A program made the translations under genes and the position numbers. From Metabacillus endolithicus (GTDB taxonomy: Bacteria; Bacillota; Bacilli; Bacillales; Bacillaceae): DNA of 64,000 nt. This document shows positions 44,313-53,224 of the stretch, one piece after another; positions within the stretch are counted from its first letter, which is position 1, and each line of letters begins with the position of its first letter. Location of the stretch: contig NZ_CP095550.1 of assembly GCF_023078335.1 (NCBI RefSeq), positions 4,880,001-4,944,000 of the forward strand, read 5' to 3'. The notes under the pieces were generated by a model. That model ran no database searches and was not told where the DNA came from. It saw nothing but the letters and a program-made list of their open reading frames with translations.

Positions 44313-44834
44313 ATGAATTTTCATTTAAATGAAGCAATTGAGGTATTATCGAGAACACCAAAAACATTGGAGCATTTTTTATCTGGACTTTCTGATCAAT
44401 GGCTGCATTGTAATGAAGGGGAAGGAACGTGGAATGTTTCTGAAATTGTTGAACATTTAATTGAAGCTGAACTACATAATTGGATTCCTAGATTAGAATC
44501 AATTCTACATGATGGAAAGAACAAACACTTTCCTTCATTTGATCGTTTTTCACATTTGACTAAGCCTGAAAGTACGATTGAAGAAAAACTATTAACTTTT
44601 AATCAACTTAGAGAAGCAAACATTGAAAAATTAAAAGAACTTATTAATCCTCATCATCATCTAGATATCGAAGGAACACATCCCGCTTTCGGTGTGGTCA
44701 AAATAAGAGAGCTTCTTTCAACCTGGGTTGTTCATGATCTTACACATATTTCGCAAATCGTTAGAGTAATGGCAAAGAGGTATTATGATGACGTTGGACC
44801 TTGGAAGGAATATTTGGGAGTATTAAAGAAATAG
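44313..44834 (+). CDS. DinB-family protein
   Basis: About 173 residues with the DinB_2 pattern: [16 protein letters not shown] (first His), an internal HPAFG and the C-terminal [20 protein letters not shown] (HxxxH pair). This is a metal-binding four-helix bundle of unknown substrate. Two ATGs stand in tandem (44310, 44313); the second has better spacing from AAAGGAG. A GNAT gene follows after 55 bases. Confidence 0.82.
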   Translation: MNFHLNEAIEVLSRTPKTLEHFLSGLSDQWLHCNEGEGTWNVSEIVEHLIEAELHNWIPRLESILHDGKNKHFPSFDRFSHLTKPESTIEEKLLTFNQLREANIEKLKELINPHHHLDIEGTHPAFGVVKIRELLSTWVVHDLTHISQIVRVMAKRYYDDVGPWKEYLGVLKK

Positions 44835-44889
44835 ATTTTTAATGATGCGAATTGTAAGAATATCTTCTCAAAACAAGGAGTTTTCAATA

Positions 44890-45348
44890 ATGAAGATTAG
44901 AGCCCTACAAAAGGAAGAAACACCGCCAATAGAATTATTATTACTTGCGGATCCTTCAGTATCTATAATTGAAGATTACCTTAACCGGGGAATGTGTTTT
45001 GTTGCTGAAAATCAGGAGAACATGGTCATAGGAGCATTAGTGCTACTTCCAACAAGACCACATTGTGTGGAGTTAGCGAATATTTCTGTTTCAGAAGATT
45101 ACCGAGGAAAAGGTGTTGGAAAGTTATTGATAAAGCATGCTATTTCCGTAGCTAGAGAAAAATTATTTAAAGTAATGGAAGTTGGCACTGGAAATTCTAG
45201 CATAGATCAAATTGCCTTTTATCAAAAATGTGGATTTAGACTCACAGGCGTTGACTTTGATTTTTTCGTCAAACATTATCATGAACCGATATATGAAAAT
45301 AGTATCCAATGCAGAGATATGGTGCGCTTTACTTTGGATATTGAATAA
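44890..45348 (+). CDS. GNAT family N-acetyltransferase
   Basis: A 152-residue acetyltransferase. Motif A is VSEDYRGKGVGKLLI (acetyl-CoA pyrophosphate loop), and motif B appears as IAFYQKCGFRLTGVDFDFF. ATG 44890 has AAGGAG with correct spacing; the longer in-frame ATG at 44842 has none. The PHCVELANI strand and the C-terminal MVRFTL ending match the Bacillus YvbK-like group. Substrate unknown. Confidence 0.85.
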   Translation: MKIRALQKEETPPIELLLLADPSVSIIEDYLNRGMCFVAENQENMVIGALVLLPTRPHCVELANISVSEDYRGKGVGKLLIKHAISVAREKLFKVMEVGTGNSSIDQIAFYQKCGFRLTGVDFDFFVKHYHEPIYENSIQCRDMVRFTLDIE

Positions 45349-45360
45349 AAATGTGTTTAG

Positions 45361-45921
45361 TTACTTTACGCTTTGATTCATTTTGACAAATAGATTAGTA
45401 AACCAATACGCAAGAATAGCCATACCTACATCAAGAAGAAAAATATGAAAAATATTCATTCCTTTATAAAAAAGCAACAAACCAAGTTTATGCCATATAA
45501 AAGCAATTGTTGTGATTAGTACCGAAGTGATAAACATAAGAATATAAAAATTACAATTGCGATTAGTTGAAATTTGATAAGCAAACATAAATGCAACTGG
45601 AACAACTGATCCATCAACAGGAATGCTAACGGGTATATAAGGAACCATAAAATAAGGATGATCCCAATAGTTGAAACGAGTAAGAAATACGTCTAAGTAA
45701 ACAAACATTACATGAAAAGAATACCCATAAAAACAGATTCTAAAGATGTTTTTACGATCAATAAAAAACAGGGTGAAAATTAATGGAACAAAAAAGAAAA
45801 CTACGTTAAACCAAAATTGCCAAGTTCCAAAATGACCAAACTGTTTCCAGTATTCGAGAATTAGGTCAGTTAATTTGGCATCTAAAGATTCTATTTCTTC
45901 TAATAATTGTTCACGTGACAT
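45361..45921 (-). CDS. CBO0543-type multi-span membrane protein
   Basis: A 186-residue protein. An N-terminal charged helix precedes five or six hydrophobic segments. The pattern FWFNVVFFFVPLIFTLFFIDRKN, FNYWDHPYFMVPYIPVSIPVD and VVPVAFMFAYQ is that of the CBO0543 membrane proteins frequent in bacilli. ATG 45921 follows AGGAGAG. Function unknown. Confidence 0.75.
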   Translation of the reverse strand: MSREQLLEEIESLDAKLTDLILEYWKQFGHFGTWQFWFNVVFFFVPLIFTLFFIDRKNIFRICFYGYSFHVMFVYLDVFLTRFNYWDHPYFMVPYIPVSIPVDGSVVPVAFMFAYQISTNRNCNFYILMFITSVLITTIAFIWHKLGLLLFYKGMNIFHIFLLDVGMAILAYWFTNLFVKMNQSVK

Positions 45922-46201
45922 TGAGCGTTCTCTCCTATCGCATGATTAAAAATGGTTATTATTTTTATTATTTGCCAAACCATTTTTTTCTACTCGAGTC
46001 ATTAACCAGGTTTTAGCTAGTCCTTACAAATGTATGTTATTTAGCATTAGCATTTATTTTTATATAAAAACAAAATTATGCCTCGACGATATCTTCAGGA
46101 CGAGGTTTTTAAATTTTTTATAAGAAATTTTTAAAAAAGATGAATAATATACAAACTATCGACAAATGTTACAAGTACACTATACAAAGGAGGAATTGAT
46201 T

Positions 46202-46387
46202 ATGGCAAATAACTCAAATAACTTAGTAGTACCTGGAGCTGAACACGCACTTGACCAAATGAAGGTGGAAATCGCAAATGAATTTGGTGTAGATCTTGGC
46301 GGTGAAACAACATCACGTGCAAACGGATCTGTTGGTGGAGAAATCACAAAACGCCTAGTTTCAATGGCGCAACAACAACTAGGTTAA
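46202..46387 (+). CDS. Small acid-soluble spore protein, alpha/beta type
   Basis: A 61-residue SASP with the diagnostic blocks: [15 protein letters not shown], containing the GPR protease cleavage region (EIA-NEFG), then [26 protein letters not shown]. It coats and protects spore DNA and is degraded during germination. ATG 46202 follows AAAGGAGG. It should be transcribed in the forespore by sigma-G, but I could not identify a convincing -10. It shows that the host forms spores. Confidence 0.95.
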   Translation: MANNSNNLVVPGAEHALDQMKVEIANEFGVDLGGETTSRANGSVGGEITKRLVSMAQQQLG

Positions 46388-46396
46388 TTTGAATAA

Positions 46397-46456
46397 GGCA
46401 TCATTCTTTTAGAATTAAACATCATGTATAACTACAACTAAAGAATGAAAGATGCC
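46397..46456 (+). terminator. Long inverted repeat after the SASP gene
   Basis: GGCATCATTCTTT pairs with AAAGAATGAAAGATGCC (three-base bulge) around a ~30-base loop, with ATTTT after it. Probable terminator. Confidence 0.5.
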
Positions 46457-46471
46457 ATTTTAGGTTTTCTA

Positions 46472-46621
46472 ATGTTTAGTGTTTTAAAAGATCATGAAAT
46501 TGCTCATTTATATAACATTCTAGGAAAGTCAACGAAAGTAACTAAAGACAAACATCTAAGAACTGTTGTGCTTGAATTAACTGAAGAGCTGAACAGACGT
46601 CACCAAATGGCTACTGAATGA
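46472..46621 (+). CDS. Small hypothetical protein, 49 aa
   Basis: ATG 46472 to TGA 46621 encodes a charged helical peptide (MFSVLKDHEIAHLYNILG, then HLRTVVLELTEELNRRHQ). The ribosome site is weak (TTTAGG), and an in-frame ATG at 46445 would overlap the preceding hairpin. A strong terminator follows 40 bases later. The composition is protein-like, but expression is uncertain. Confidence 0.4.
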   Translation: MFSVLKDHEIAHLYNILGKSTKVTKDKHLRTVVLELTEELNRRHQMATE

Positions 46622-46660
46622 CTATACTAGAACTCTAACCCCACCAAACTTATAAATGAA

Positions 46661-46697
46661 AAACCCCCATTATTCTTTTGAGTAATGGGGGTTTTTT
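46661..46697. terminator. Bidirectional terminator
   Basis: AAACCCCCATTA/TAATGGGGGTTT with a 10-base loop and a T-run on the plus side. It also closes the minus-strand gene ending at 46706. Confidence 0.92.
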
Positions 46698-46705
46698 AAT
46701 ATCAA

Positions 46706-47561
46706 CTATGTTTTTTCTTTAGAGTTTGAAAATATTTCCTTATGAACCAAACGTGAAACATAAATAACTAATAGGTGCCAGGGAACAAACTGAAGAAAGG
46801 CACTATAATTTATTTTCACAAAGCGAACCTTTATAAGAAAATAATCGATGACTAAAAAGTACAAAAGATGATAGAAGCGATAAATTATTCCACTTTTAGA
46901 AGAGATAAAGGTAGAAAAAATACTCAGTAGTAAACTGTAAAGAGGTGCAATGATAAAATGTTCCTTCCAGGTATGTACCAACCCAACCCCAAATTTTAAT
47001 TTTCTTCTAACAGCCATCGTAAACATAAAGGTCACATCAATGACAACAATTGTTAAATATTGAGCCAATTTAAGAGCCCCAATCTTTTCTCTTTTCAATC
47101 AGTTTATAAAAATAATCGCTTATATAAAAATACATAAGCATTAAGACTGTAGTGAATTTTGGATTCCACCAGTTTGTTTTATAAATTCCCAGGCGAAGAA
47201 ATAATTTTTCAACTATATAAAAGTATGTGATGAAGGAAACTTTCCACCGCCAATTCTTTTTATAAATCGTTAAAAACGTTGCTGTAATGGGTACATAAAA
47301 GGCTTGAGATAAAATTGCTCCAAGAATATTATCTAAATATTTTATTTTTAAGATGGAGGGTTTATATGTGTATGCTTGAAAAAGGTTCAGTACAAAGTAT
47401 TCAAAAAAGAAAGCAAAGCCAATATTTGATAGCAGAAGCGTCCATGTGTATTCTCTTTTTCGTTTTAGTAATTGAGAAAAAATAATAAGATGAATAATTG
47501 TTAATAAAAGAAATGGTATAGAGTTTCTATTCAAATGTCCTTTGCGCAATGGTATCACCAA
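46706..47561 (-). CDS. Multi-span membrane protein, probably frameshifted
   Basis: Two overlapping minus-strand frames (47561-47070 and 47098-46706) together give a ~280-residue protein with eight or nine hydrophobic segments. Removing one base in the purine-rich stretch around 47083-47097 joins LIEKRK to IGALKLAQYLTIVVIDVTF. The composition is Tyr/Phe/Lys-rich, as in uncharacterised Bacillus membrane proteins near CBO0543 genes. The start is uncertain: TTG 47561 lacks a clear ribosome site and TTG 47549 is an alternative. Function unknown. Confidence 0.55.
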
Positions 47562-47703
47562 CTCATGACTAATATAATATTTTGATTCCTCAAATATCTC
47601 TTACCTTTATCTTTTGTTATTATTTGTTTTTTTACTCAAATAACGAAATACCCGATTGATTTGGTACAATGGAATGGAATCTCCTTGAAAGAGAGGAAAA
47701 AAG

Positions 47704-48201
47704 ATGGATACAAGATTATTAAGTAAAAAACACGCAGCTGCTTATAAAAGTCTAAGATTAAAGGCGTTACAAGAGCATCCAGAAGCATTCAGCTCTAGTT
47801 ATGAGGAGGAAGTCGCATATTCTATAGCTACTGTAGAAGAGAGGTTAAATGCAGAAAACTCCTTCACATTTGGAGCATTTGTTGATGAAAAATTAGTTGC
47901 TATTGCTACATTGCTGCCGGAAACAAAAAACAAACTAAAACACAGAGCTAATATCTTCGCTGTTTATGTTAATACTAGCTACCGTAAAACGGGAATAGGT
48001 AAAAAGTTAGTAGAAGCAGCCATTAATAAATCAAAGTCTATTGAAGGAATCGAGCAACTTTATTTAACTGTTTCATCAAGCAATATAGCAGCAAAAAACC
48101 TTTATCAATCATTAAGTTTCAAAACATATGGTACTGATAAAAAGGCATTAAAAGTTAAAGAAACTTATTATGATGAAGAACTTATGGTACTATATTTGTA
48201 A
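47704..48201 (+). CDS. GNAT family N-acetyltransferase
   Basis: A 165-residue acetyltransferase. It has HPEAFSSSYEEE near the N-terminus, the acetyl-CoA loop VNTSYRKTGIGKKLV (motif A) and SSNIAAKNLYQSLSFKTYGTD (motif B). This N-terminal pattern occurs in GNATs close to YwnH/RimI-like groups; the substrate is unknown. ATG 47704 follows GAGAGG. Confidence 0.85.
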   Translation: MDTRLLSKKHAAAYKSLRLKALQEHPEAFSSSYEEEVAYSIATVEERLNAENSFTFGAFVDEKLVAIATLLPETKNKLKHRANIFAVYVNTSYRKTGIGKKLVEAAINKSKSIEGIEQLYLTVSSSNIAAKNLYQSLSFKTYGTDKKALKVKETYYDEELMVLYL

Positions 48202-48323
48202 TACAACGGCGTATTGTCATGCAAATGCAAAAGGCTACAAACAGATTGGTTACTTAGTGAAAGTAGCCATACAACTTTTAAATAAAGAAATATCTCTCCG
48301 AAACACACTTGGATGGTGGCAAC

Positions 48324-49046
48324 ATGACTGAAAAGAAAAAAATACAAGAAGCAGACTTATATAAACCAATCCAAAATTATTTTACCCGAGAAGGATATGA
48401 CGTTTATGGTGAAGTAAAGGATTGCGATATTGCGGCAGTAAAAGATGACGAGCTTATCGTGGTGGAACTAAAGCTTAATTTAAGTATTGAGTTATTAATT
48501 CAAGCAACTAAGAGGCAGCGCTTAACCGATCAAGTGTATATTGCTATTCCAAAGCCACGCTATAATAAGCGGTCGAAGCGATGGTCTGACCTATGTCATC
48601 TTATTAAAAGACTGGAACTTGGTCTAATTATCGTATCTTTCACGGGAAATCGAAAGAGAATGGAGATGATTTTTCATCCAACTACATATAGTAAACAACG
48701 TAAACAACAGAAGTGGAAACGAGATTCAGTACTTAAAGAGATAAATGGAAGAAGTGCTGATTATAATATTGGAGGAAGCAGTCGAACGAAAATTATGACT
48801 GCTTACAAAGAAAATTGCATTCAAATTGCATGCTATTTAATTGAATTCGGTGAACTCTCTCCTAAAAAGTTAGTACAATTAGGAACAGGTTCAAAAACAT
48901 CCTCCATCTTAACCAAAAACTTTTATGGTTGGTTTCATCGAGTGAAAAGAGGCATCTATACCATAACTGACAAAGGAAAGCTTGAAATAAAAGAGTTTCC
49001 TGAATTAGTAGATTATTATTTAGATAAAGTGAAAGAATCAGAATAA
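48324..49046 (+). CDS. DUF2161-type PD-(D/E)XK nuclease-like protein
   Basis: About 240 residues. The N-terminal nuclease-like core shows the Asp of DCDIAAVK and the ExK of LIVVELKL, i.e. D-x(n)-ExK on adjacent strands, followed by QATKRQRLTDQVYIAIP. The C-terminal part is a winged-helix-like segment (ELSPKKLVQLGTG, then FYGWFHRVKRGIYTITDKG). This arrangement is typical of DUF2161 phosphodiesterase-like proteins. No restriction-modification partner is adjacent. ATG 48324 lies behind GGATGGTGG. The DinB gene follows after 13 bases. Confidence 0.8.
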   Translation: MTEKKKIQEADLYKPIQNYFTREGYDVYGEVKDCDIAAVKDDELIVVELKLNLSIELLIQATKRQRLTDQVYIAIPKPRYNKRSKRWSDLCHLIKRLELGLIIVSFTGNRKRMEMIFHPTTYSKQRKQQKWKRDSVLKEINGRSADYNIGGSSRTKIMTAYKENCIQIACYLIEFGELSPKKLVQLGTGSKTSSILTKNFYGWFHRVKRGIYTITDKGKLEIKEFPELVDYYLDKVKESE

Positions 49047-49059
49047 TGGGGGAATATAG

Positions 49060-49587
49060 ATGTTACTTAGCGAGAAGTTATACCATATTGGTGAGCTAGA
49101 GGGATTCTCACCGCAAATTGGTCGGTTAGTTTCTATGATGAATTACACACGACATACAACATTAAGAGCTGTTCATGGTTTATCTATCAAGGAACTTGAC
49201 TTTCACCTAGATTCACAAAGTAATTCAATCGGTATGTTGCTGTATCATTTCGCTGATGTTGAGAAGATTTATCAAATTTTAACATTTGAAAACAGAGAAC
49301 CAACAGAGTTTGAAGAAAAAGAGCTAGAATTGGGTTTGGATTTAGGTAAGAAGGGTCAAGAAAATATTAAGGGATATCCTTTAGAGTTTTATCTTGATAG
49401 ACTCGAAAAAAGCAGGAATGAAACACTTAAGCAGCTCCAACAAAGAAGTGATGATTGGCTCGATGAAACAACTCCTTTTTGGAATAATTTGACCGCAAAT
49501 AATTATTTTAAATGGTTCCACGTTTTTGAGGATGAATTAAACCATCGTGGACAAATAAGAATGATTCGAAAAAGATTTATTGGGTAG
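49060..49587 (+). CDS. DinB/DUF664-like protein
   Basis: A 175-residue helical protein with the metal-site His residues in MLLYHFADVEK and FEDELNHRGQIRMIRKR. The NHRGQ signature is the DinB/DUF664 C-terminal motif. ATG 49060 lies behind GGGGGAA. It forms a pair with the preceding DUF2161 gene and ends at a clear terminator. Confidence 0.82.
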   Translation: MLLSEKLYHIGELEGFSPQIGRLVSMMNYTRHTTLRAVHGLSIKELDFHLDSQSNSIGMLLYHFADVEKIYQILTFENREPTEFEEKELELGLDLGKKGQENIKGYPLEFYLDRLEKSRNETLKQLQQRSDDWLDETTPFWNNLTANNYFKWFHVFEDELNHRGQIRMIRKRFIG

Positions 49588-49600
49588 ATTTTTTATGGTT

Positions 49601-49632
49601 CCAGCTTGAGTTTCTTTTTCAAGCTGGTTTTT
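49601..49632 (+). terminator. Rho-independent terminator
   Basis: CCAGCTTGA/TCAAGCTGG with a 9-base loop, then five T. Confidence 0.9.
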
Positions 49633-49789
49633 GCAGTGATAAAAATCACATTTTAAAAAGTTGTAAAGTGATATATTTTATAGTTAGAGTAGGAACAAGT
49701 TCCTTATAGGAATGAGCCCCTATTTATTTACTCTCTTTAACGTAATAAACTATACCTACAACAGGTTTCTTTCATGTATTGGAGTTATT

Positions 49790-51366
49790 ATGAAAATTAA
49801 AAATAGAAAAGTTAGACTTTCAACTTTATTAACAGGACTTGTAGCTGGTTCTGTTATTTTAACGACAGTTATATTATTGATAGCATCCTATCAATCTGAA
49901 AAAGAATCCCTGACAAACGCCTATCTTAATCTTAATTACTCAAAGTCGAGTAAGATGAGTAGATCGGTTGATTCGCTGTTTAAGTCAATGAGAATGAGCT
50001 TAGAAGAAACAGCAACTTTTTTGTCTGAAAACGATGATTTTAAAGATGATGAAATTCAAGATTACTTTGAGCTTTTACGTAATAACAGTAGATACTTCAA
50101 TTCTTTATCTTGGATTGATGAAAGTGGTGTTGTTAGGAGTATATACCTATTTCGGTAGGTCTTAGAGGTGAAATTCTTAGTTCTGGTGAGACAAGAAATA
50201 TTGTGGATTCAAAAAGGCAAACGGTATCTCAGCCATATATTGCTCCTTCTGGACGTTTAATTGTCCTGCTTGCACATCCTTTATATGATCAGAATAATCA
50301 CTTTAAAGGAATGATCGGGGGATCTATTTATCTTCAGGAACAAAACGTGCTTAACGAGATTCTTGGCAACGATATCATTGATGAAAACGGCTCTTATTAT
50401 TATGTTGTTGGGCCAGAAGGGAAGATTTTATTTCATCCTGACAAAAAACGAATTGGCGAAGATGTATCAGGAAATCCTATTATCGGTAAAATAATGCAAG
50501 GTAAAAGCGGAAAGGAAATTGTCACAAATACAAAAGGCGTCACGATGTTAGCGGCATACAGTGTTGTTCCAGAAACAGGGTGGGGAGTTGTTCAGCAAAC
50601 ACCTGTTACTTTTATCTATGAATCATTGTATGATCACATAAAAAAATTACTAATATATATTCTTATCCCTTTTGTTAGTTTACTTGCACTTTCAATTTTT
50701 ATTGCTAGAAAATTAGCAAAGCCGTTTTTTGATCTTTCTAACGTAGTAAACCAAATCTCTACGGGTAAATTAGTGAGTATTCCTGAAATGAAATCTCATT
50801 GGAATAGAGAAGCTGACTTATTAACAAAAAGTGTGACAATGGCGATAGAAGGCATGCAAGATAAACATCAACAGCTTTCATACGAAGCAACAACCGATTC
50901 TCTAACAAATACTTCAAATCGCCGCCTGCTTGACGAGGTTATGAAAGAATGGGTAACAAAAAACAAGCCTTTTACACTCATCGCTTTTGATATTGATAAT
51001 TTTAAAAAGGTGAATGATACGTTTGGACACCAAACTGGAGATCAAGTACTACAATTTTTAGTGAAATATGTACAAATGATGATTAGAAAAAACGATTTGC
51101 TGTTTCGATACGGCGGGGAAGAGTTTGTTCTATTAATTCCAGATGTTTCATCAACTACTGCATACTCAATTGCGGAGAAAATTCGTATATGCGTAGAAAA
51201 TAATGTTTCTCCAACCGGAAAACACATTACAATATCTATAGGCATAGCCGAATTTCCATCACACACAAAACAACAGAATAAATTATTCGACTTAGCCGAC
51301 CAAGCTTTATATGTGTCAAAATCACAAGGGAAAAATAGGACGACTATTTGGAATGAAAACTTATAA
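49790..51366 (+). CDS. Membrane diguanylate cyclase (Cache-GGDEF), frameshifted
   Basis: About 525 residues. It has an N-terminal helix (residues 15-35), an extracellular dCache sensor, a second helix, a short HAMP-like linker (LAKPFFDLSNVVNQIS) and a GGDEF domain with the active-site loop GGEEF (in RYGGEEFVLL) and DIDNFKKVNDTFGH. It makes cyclic di-GMP in response to an outside ligand. The frame is interrupted at about 50146: adding one C gives RSIYPISVGLRG and continues to 51366. No RxxD inhibitory site is obvious. ATG 49790 follows GGAG. Confidence 0.87.
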
Positions 51367-51391
51367 ATGACTTCATTAAAATTCTTATCTA

Positions 51392-51418
51392 AGGCTGTGT
51401 GTTCAACAGCCTGTTTTT
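51392..51418 (+). terminator. Terminator after the cyclase gene
   Basis: AGGCTG/CAGCCT, followed by GTTTTT. Confidence 0.75.
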
Positions 51419-51543
51419 CTTTTGATTAGGGTTTATCAAAACAAATATTACTATTGAAAGTGGGTTTAAATTAGGAGATAATTTTTTTAATATAACGAAT
51501 ACTTTTTGATACATTGCATTTATTAAGAAATTAGGTGGCTATC

Positions 51544-51900
51544 ATGATTGTTGTTGCTATTTTTATCTCCTGGTTCATCTTAGATCTTCTTTTAAGGTAT
51601 ATTTTAGGTATCAAATTAAAAAAGGCTTTTAAAAAGTTTGAGCATCATGATTTAATATTTAAAAATATTGATAGATGGCTTTTTATAGCCTTTTTACTGT
51701 TTCTTTTAGTAAATATTTTTCTGTCTTTTATGGACATGATTGTAGTAGTTTTTATCTATTTAGCCATCACGAGCTTTCTTCATGGTATGCAGGAATGGAA
51801 GTTTGATAAGGAAAATAGAGAATATATATTCACGTGGCTAGGTACTGGAGCTTGTATTTTATTAGGGGTTTTATATACTTTAGGTATAACTGCTGTGTAA
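51544..51900 (+). CDS. DUF4181-like small membrane protein
   Basis: 118 residues with four hydrophobic segments, a dibasic cytoplasmic loop (GIKLKKAFKKFEHHD) and the HGMQEWKFDKENREYIFTWLGT loop, the conserved EWK(Y/F) element seen in DUF4181 proteins of bacilli. ATG 51544 is placed behind TTAGGTGG; an in-frame GTG at 51535 overlaps that site. Function unknown. Confidence 0.68.
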   Translation: MIVVAIFISWFILDLLLRYILGIKLKKAFKKFEHHDLIFKNIDRWLFIAFLLFLLVNIFLSFMDMIVVVFIYLAITSFLHGMQEWKFDKENREYIFTWLGTGACILLGVLYTLGITAV

Positions 51901-51930
51901 AATATGCATCTAGATGGCAAGAAAATAATA

Positions 51931-51969
51931 AAAACCTGGATGGAAATCAACTTACCTTCCAGGTTTTTT
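51931..51969. terminator. Bidirectional terminator
   Basis: AAAACCTGGA/TCCAGGTTTT with a 17-base loop; T-rich on the plus side, A-run on the left for the minus-strand GtrA gene. Confidence 0.8.
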
Positions 51970-51977
51970 TATATGCA

Positions 51978-52361
51978 CTATTTAAATGTCCAAATATTAT
52001 TTAAAGTGAAATTTATGAGTGGGATTACTAAGACTGTCACAATTTCTCCAATAGCATAATGAAACGATAGAACATGAACAACTGTAAAGATAATTATAAA
52101 ATTTAATGTGAAGCCAATGATGGACACAACAAGAAATCGCAGTAATTGTTGATGAGAGTACTTTCCACCAAATGTATATTTTTTATTTAATAGGTATGAA
52201 AAAAGAGTCATGATGATAAAAGAGATCGACGCACCGATAACTGGTTCTTGATGGAAAAGTTCCACAAATATAAACATAGTAAGAAAATAAATGAGCGTAC
52301 ATATAATCCCGACAAAACTGTATTTTATAAATTTAATAATAAAAAGTCTATTTAGAATCAT
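51978..52361 (-). CDS. GtrA family membrane protein
   Basis: 127 residues with four helices and the GtrA landmarks FIKYSFVGIICTLIYF, the loop YLLNKKYTF and the C-terminal NFTLNNIWTF. GtrA proteins help move undecaprenyl-linked sugars across the membrane for wall or teichoic acid glycosylation, usually with a GtrB-like glycosyltransferase, which is not adjacent here. ATG 52361 follows AAAGGTGATAG. Confidence 0.88.
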   Translation of the reverse strand: MILNRLFIIKFIKYSFVGIICTLIYFLTMFIFVELFHQEPVIGASISFIIMTLFSYLLNKKYTFGGKYSHQQLLRFLVVSIIGFTLNFIIIFTVVHVLSFHYAIGEIVTVLVIPLINFTLNNIWTFK

Positions 52362-52608
52362 ACTATCACCTTTACCATTAAAATTACTCTTTATTCATAT
52401 CGGTTATTAGAAATAAATATTTACAAAAATTCTGGTTACCATTCTTTTTTGTTTGAATTATCTTTTTGAGAGTATTGGTTTTTTATCAATACTCACAAAA
52501 AGATAGGATGTAAAAACAGTTTTTTGAAAATACGACTATTTTTAACAGATATTATAAAAGATTCGCTCATAAAGTTAATACATGTCCAAATGTTTGTGAG
52601 GGAATTGA

Positions 52609-53190
52609 ATGAATACGATAAAAATAGTGTGTATTATTGTGTTAGGAAGTCTTCTATTATCGATTGGAATCAATGTTTTTTTAACACCTTATAAAGTGCT
52701 GGATGGTGGGATGATCGGGATTGGCTTAATTTTGCACTATTTGTTTAATTTAAAAACAGGTTTGATGCTCATTGTTTTTAGTACACCAATATTTCTCGTT
52801 GCATGGATTTATTATAGAAAGTATTTTTATAATAGTTTACATGGCTTATTACTTTCATCTTTTTTTATTGATTTGCTAAAACCATTGGATGGAATTGTTC
52901 ATGCATCACCAATTGTAAGTTCAATTATTGGAGGGATATTTGTTGGCTCTGGTATTGGGTTAATGCTTCGTATCGGAACTAGCACTGGTGGAACAGATCT
53001 GCTTGCTCAATTTATATCTGACAAATCTGGAGTTAATGTTGGCATTTTAATCTTTTTTATTGATATGGTTGTGATTTTGCTAGGAGGTCTATTAATTTCA
53101 AGTGAAACATTGATTTTGTCTTGTGTTACCATCGTATTCGTTGGATTAACAACAACAATTGTTTCATCAAAATCTATAAAGGAAGCGTAA
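52609..53190 (+). CDS. YitT-family membrane protein, short form
   Basis: 193 residues with five or six helices and the YitT signature GINVFLTPYKVLDGGMIGIGLIL near the N-terminus, then GIGLMLRIGTSTGGTDLLAQF. The usual C-terminal cytoplasmic DUF2179 domain is absent: the protein ends after the last helix (SSKSIKEA). Such short forms exist in bacilli, so a truncation is not required. ATG 52609 follows GAGGG. Function unknown. Confidence 0.82.
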   Translation: MNTIKIVCIIVLGSLLLSIGINVFLTPYKVLDGGMIGIGLILHYLFNLKTGLMLIVFSTPIFLVAWIYYRKYFYNSLHGLLLSSFFIDLLKPLDGIVHASPIVSSIIGGIFVGSGIGLMLRIGTSTGGTDLLAQFISDKSGVNVGILIFFIDMVVILLGGLLISSETLILSCVTIVFVGLTTTIVSSKSIKEA

Positions 53191-53224
53191 GTTTAATAAG
53201 CAAATGAAACCTTTTAAATAGGCA

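Noticed and set aside
46081..46110. Terminator CCTCG/CGAGG with T5 ahead of the SASP gene
   Set aside because: The stem is only 5-6 bp with a 15-base loop, and no plus-strand gene ends nearby; too weak to annotate.
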